Assembly (NCBI GenBank): GCA_026710565.1
Contig: JAPOQV010000488.1
Location: 1 to 5,334 of the forward strand
Length of the DNA: 5,334 bases
Direction: 5' to 3'
Origin: Spirochaetaceae bacterium
GTDB lineage: Bacteria; Spirochaetota; Spirochaetia; SZUA-6; Bin103
Both the position numbers and the translations under genes were made by a program. The notes beneath the pieces were generated by a model. It had not been told where the DNA came from. It did no database searches and was given only the letters and a program-made list of their open reading frames with translations. Of this stretch, positions 4,694 through 5,334 are shown piece after piece; the first letter of the stretch is position 1; the number at the start of each line of letters is the position of its first letter.

Positions 4694-4727
4694 TCACTCA
4701 TGTGGGTCGACCGCCGCGACCGTTTTG

Positions 4728-4931
4728 TCAGTCGCGTCTGTACAGTAGGCATCCCGGAAAGACGGGGTTAAACCAGACGGCCACGGTCCGCCGCGCTTCC
4801 TCGTCGCCCACATCAGTAGCCATGGCAACGACGCTGGTCTCCAAGGCCACTTGGCCGGCCTTGAGGGACTCGACGCCAGCGCCTACTGCTTCGATCTTCA
4901 GCCGTATCTCCTTGTTGGCACTGGTGGACTC
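4728..4931 (-). pseudogene. Unidentified heptad-repeat reading frame fused to the dead transposase
   Basis: This minus-strand frame reads ESTSANKEIRLKIEAVGAG, then VESLKAGQVALETSVVAMA and TDVGDEEARRTVAVWFNP, ending with TGA at 4730-4728. Counting from the first Glu, I9, I13, V16, V20, L23, Q27, L30, V34, M37 and V41 follow a regular 3-4 spacing, a good coiled-coil pattern, which argues that this was real coding sequence. It has no start of its own: the frame continues upstream into the transposase remnant, but in a frame that is not the transposase frame. It begins exactly where recognisable transposase homology stops (about 4928), so it is probably the tail of another gene joined by a deletion. 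Family not recognised. Confidence 0.4.
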
Positions 4932-5334
4932 CAGCCGACGCCGGTGGCCTGCTCCATCACGCAGCGCCCGGCATGCAGGAGTTCCTAGGCCAGCAAGTTC
5001 AACAGCAACAGTGTCTCGTTCTGCGACCGCACTCCTGTTGTTCTTCCGGCTGGGTGACAGCCTCAAGGCGTCGGCCCCGGTAGTGGCTCTTCGGCCGGGC
5101 CGCCGACGAGAACGCCGGCGCCAACACGTCCATCAACTCGCCCATGTGCCCCTCGGCGTTGCCCCGCATGCGGTACAGCCCCAGCAGCCGCGCGCCGCTG
5201 TAGCGGTCGCGCCTCAGATTGGTGATCAACCAGAAGTGATCGACGAACAACTCGCCCGGCCGCTCCACCACCACCAGCACCAACCGCCGCGGGTGCTCCC
5301 ACGAGTCGGCCTAGTAACGCAGCTCGTGACACCA
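4928..5334 (-). pseudogene. Decayed IS1380-like transposase, 5' end outside window
   Basis: The C-terminal part of a DDE transposase, entering from the right edge. The sequence reads LRY-stop-ADSWEHPRR, then LVLVVVERPGELFVDHFWLI, SGARLLGLYRMRGNAEGHMG, APAFSSAARPKSHYRGR, and after a shift between about 5070 and 5025 SQNETLLLLNLLA-stop-ELLHAGRCVMEQATGVGWS. This matches the IS1380-type (DDE group 1) pattern, including the Y-x2-R-x3-E signature at 5175-5152. Lesions: TAG at 5313-5311 where Gln is usual (CAG to TAG), a frameshift, and TAG at 4987-4985 where Tyr is usual. The terminal stretch normally following GWS (LRRLRERVL...) is missing. The copy cannot encode a working enzyme. Terminal inverted repeats are not visible; the left end of the element seems deleted. 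Confidence 0.82.

Noticed and set aside
4715..4736. CGCGAC...GTCGCG inverted repeat as a terminator for the minus-strand remnant
   Set aside because: Only six pairs with a 10-base loop containing the stop codon and no T-tract; too weak.
4738..4745. CTGTACAG palindrome as an SOS (LexA) box
   Set aside because: A LexA-type site needs an 8-10 base spacer between CTGT and ACAG; this is a contiguous 8-mer inside the coiled-coil frame.
4214..4771. 185-residue plus-strand frame overlapping the 83-residue gene
   Set aside because: It runs through the hairpin cluster, the small gene and the terminator hairpin in another frame; no ribosome site and no coding signature.
1..5334. CRISPR array, tRNA or rRNA gene
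   Set aside because: No regularly spaced direct repeats were seen, and no tRNA-like cloverleaf or rRNA-like segment was recognised by eye on either strand.

Overview
The window comes from a GC-rich bacterium. The left third, and the GC-rich remnants further right, have G/C-ending codons. The phylum cannot be named from the sequence alone. A lipobox-bearing lipoprotein and lipoate biosynthesis fit many free-living bacteria.

Left part (1-1486): two housekeeping genes on opposite strands. A tRNA-dihydrouridine synthase (minus strand, cut by the left edge) and lipoyl synthase LipA (plus strand) diverge from start codons that overlap in one CATG at 604-607.

Middle part (about 1490-3960): an accessory region with visibly lower GC in its intact genes. 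It holds a 61-residue antitoxin-like gene with no toxin beside it and a probable C-terminal frameshift, a PEGA-domain lipoprotein with a recognisable promoter, and a stretch without a convincing gene. These are followed by two decayed minus-strand genes that look like the start of an early cassette of a Mu-like transposable phage (a winged-HTH regulator and a DUF3102-like protein). An intact gene for a zinc-ribbon plus DUF4145 protein diverges from them.

Right part (about 3960-5334): a short minus-strand coding remnant, then a cluster of nested inverted repeats. A strong Shine-Dalgarno follows, with an 83-residue Arg/Val-rich protein carrying a CxxC...HxxC putative metal site, closed by a perfect 14-bp hairpin. 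Beyond it, on the minus strand, lies a decayed IS1380-like transposase entering from the right edge. Its homology stops where an unrelated heptad-repeat reading frame begins.

The window therefore looks like a core-gene pair next to a graveyard of mobile DNA: prophage remnant, dead insertion sequence and orphan antitoxin. A few intact cargo genes remain (lipoprotein, DUF4145 protein, 83-residue protein). The most unusual items are the repeated CATG divergent start overlap, the TAGWA boxes 7-10 bases before ATG that suggest leaderless or near-leaderless transcription, and the structured module at 4139-4693. All family calls are from motif recognition by eye; no database search was run.
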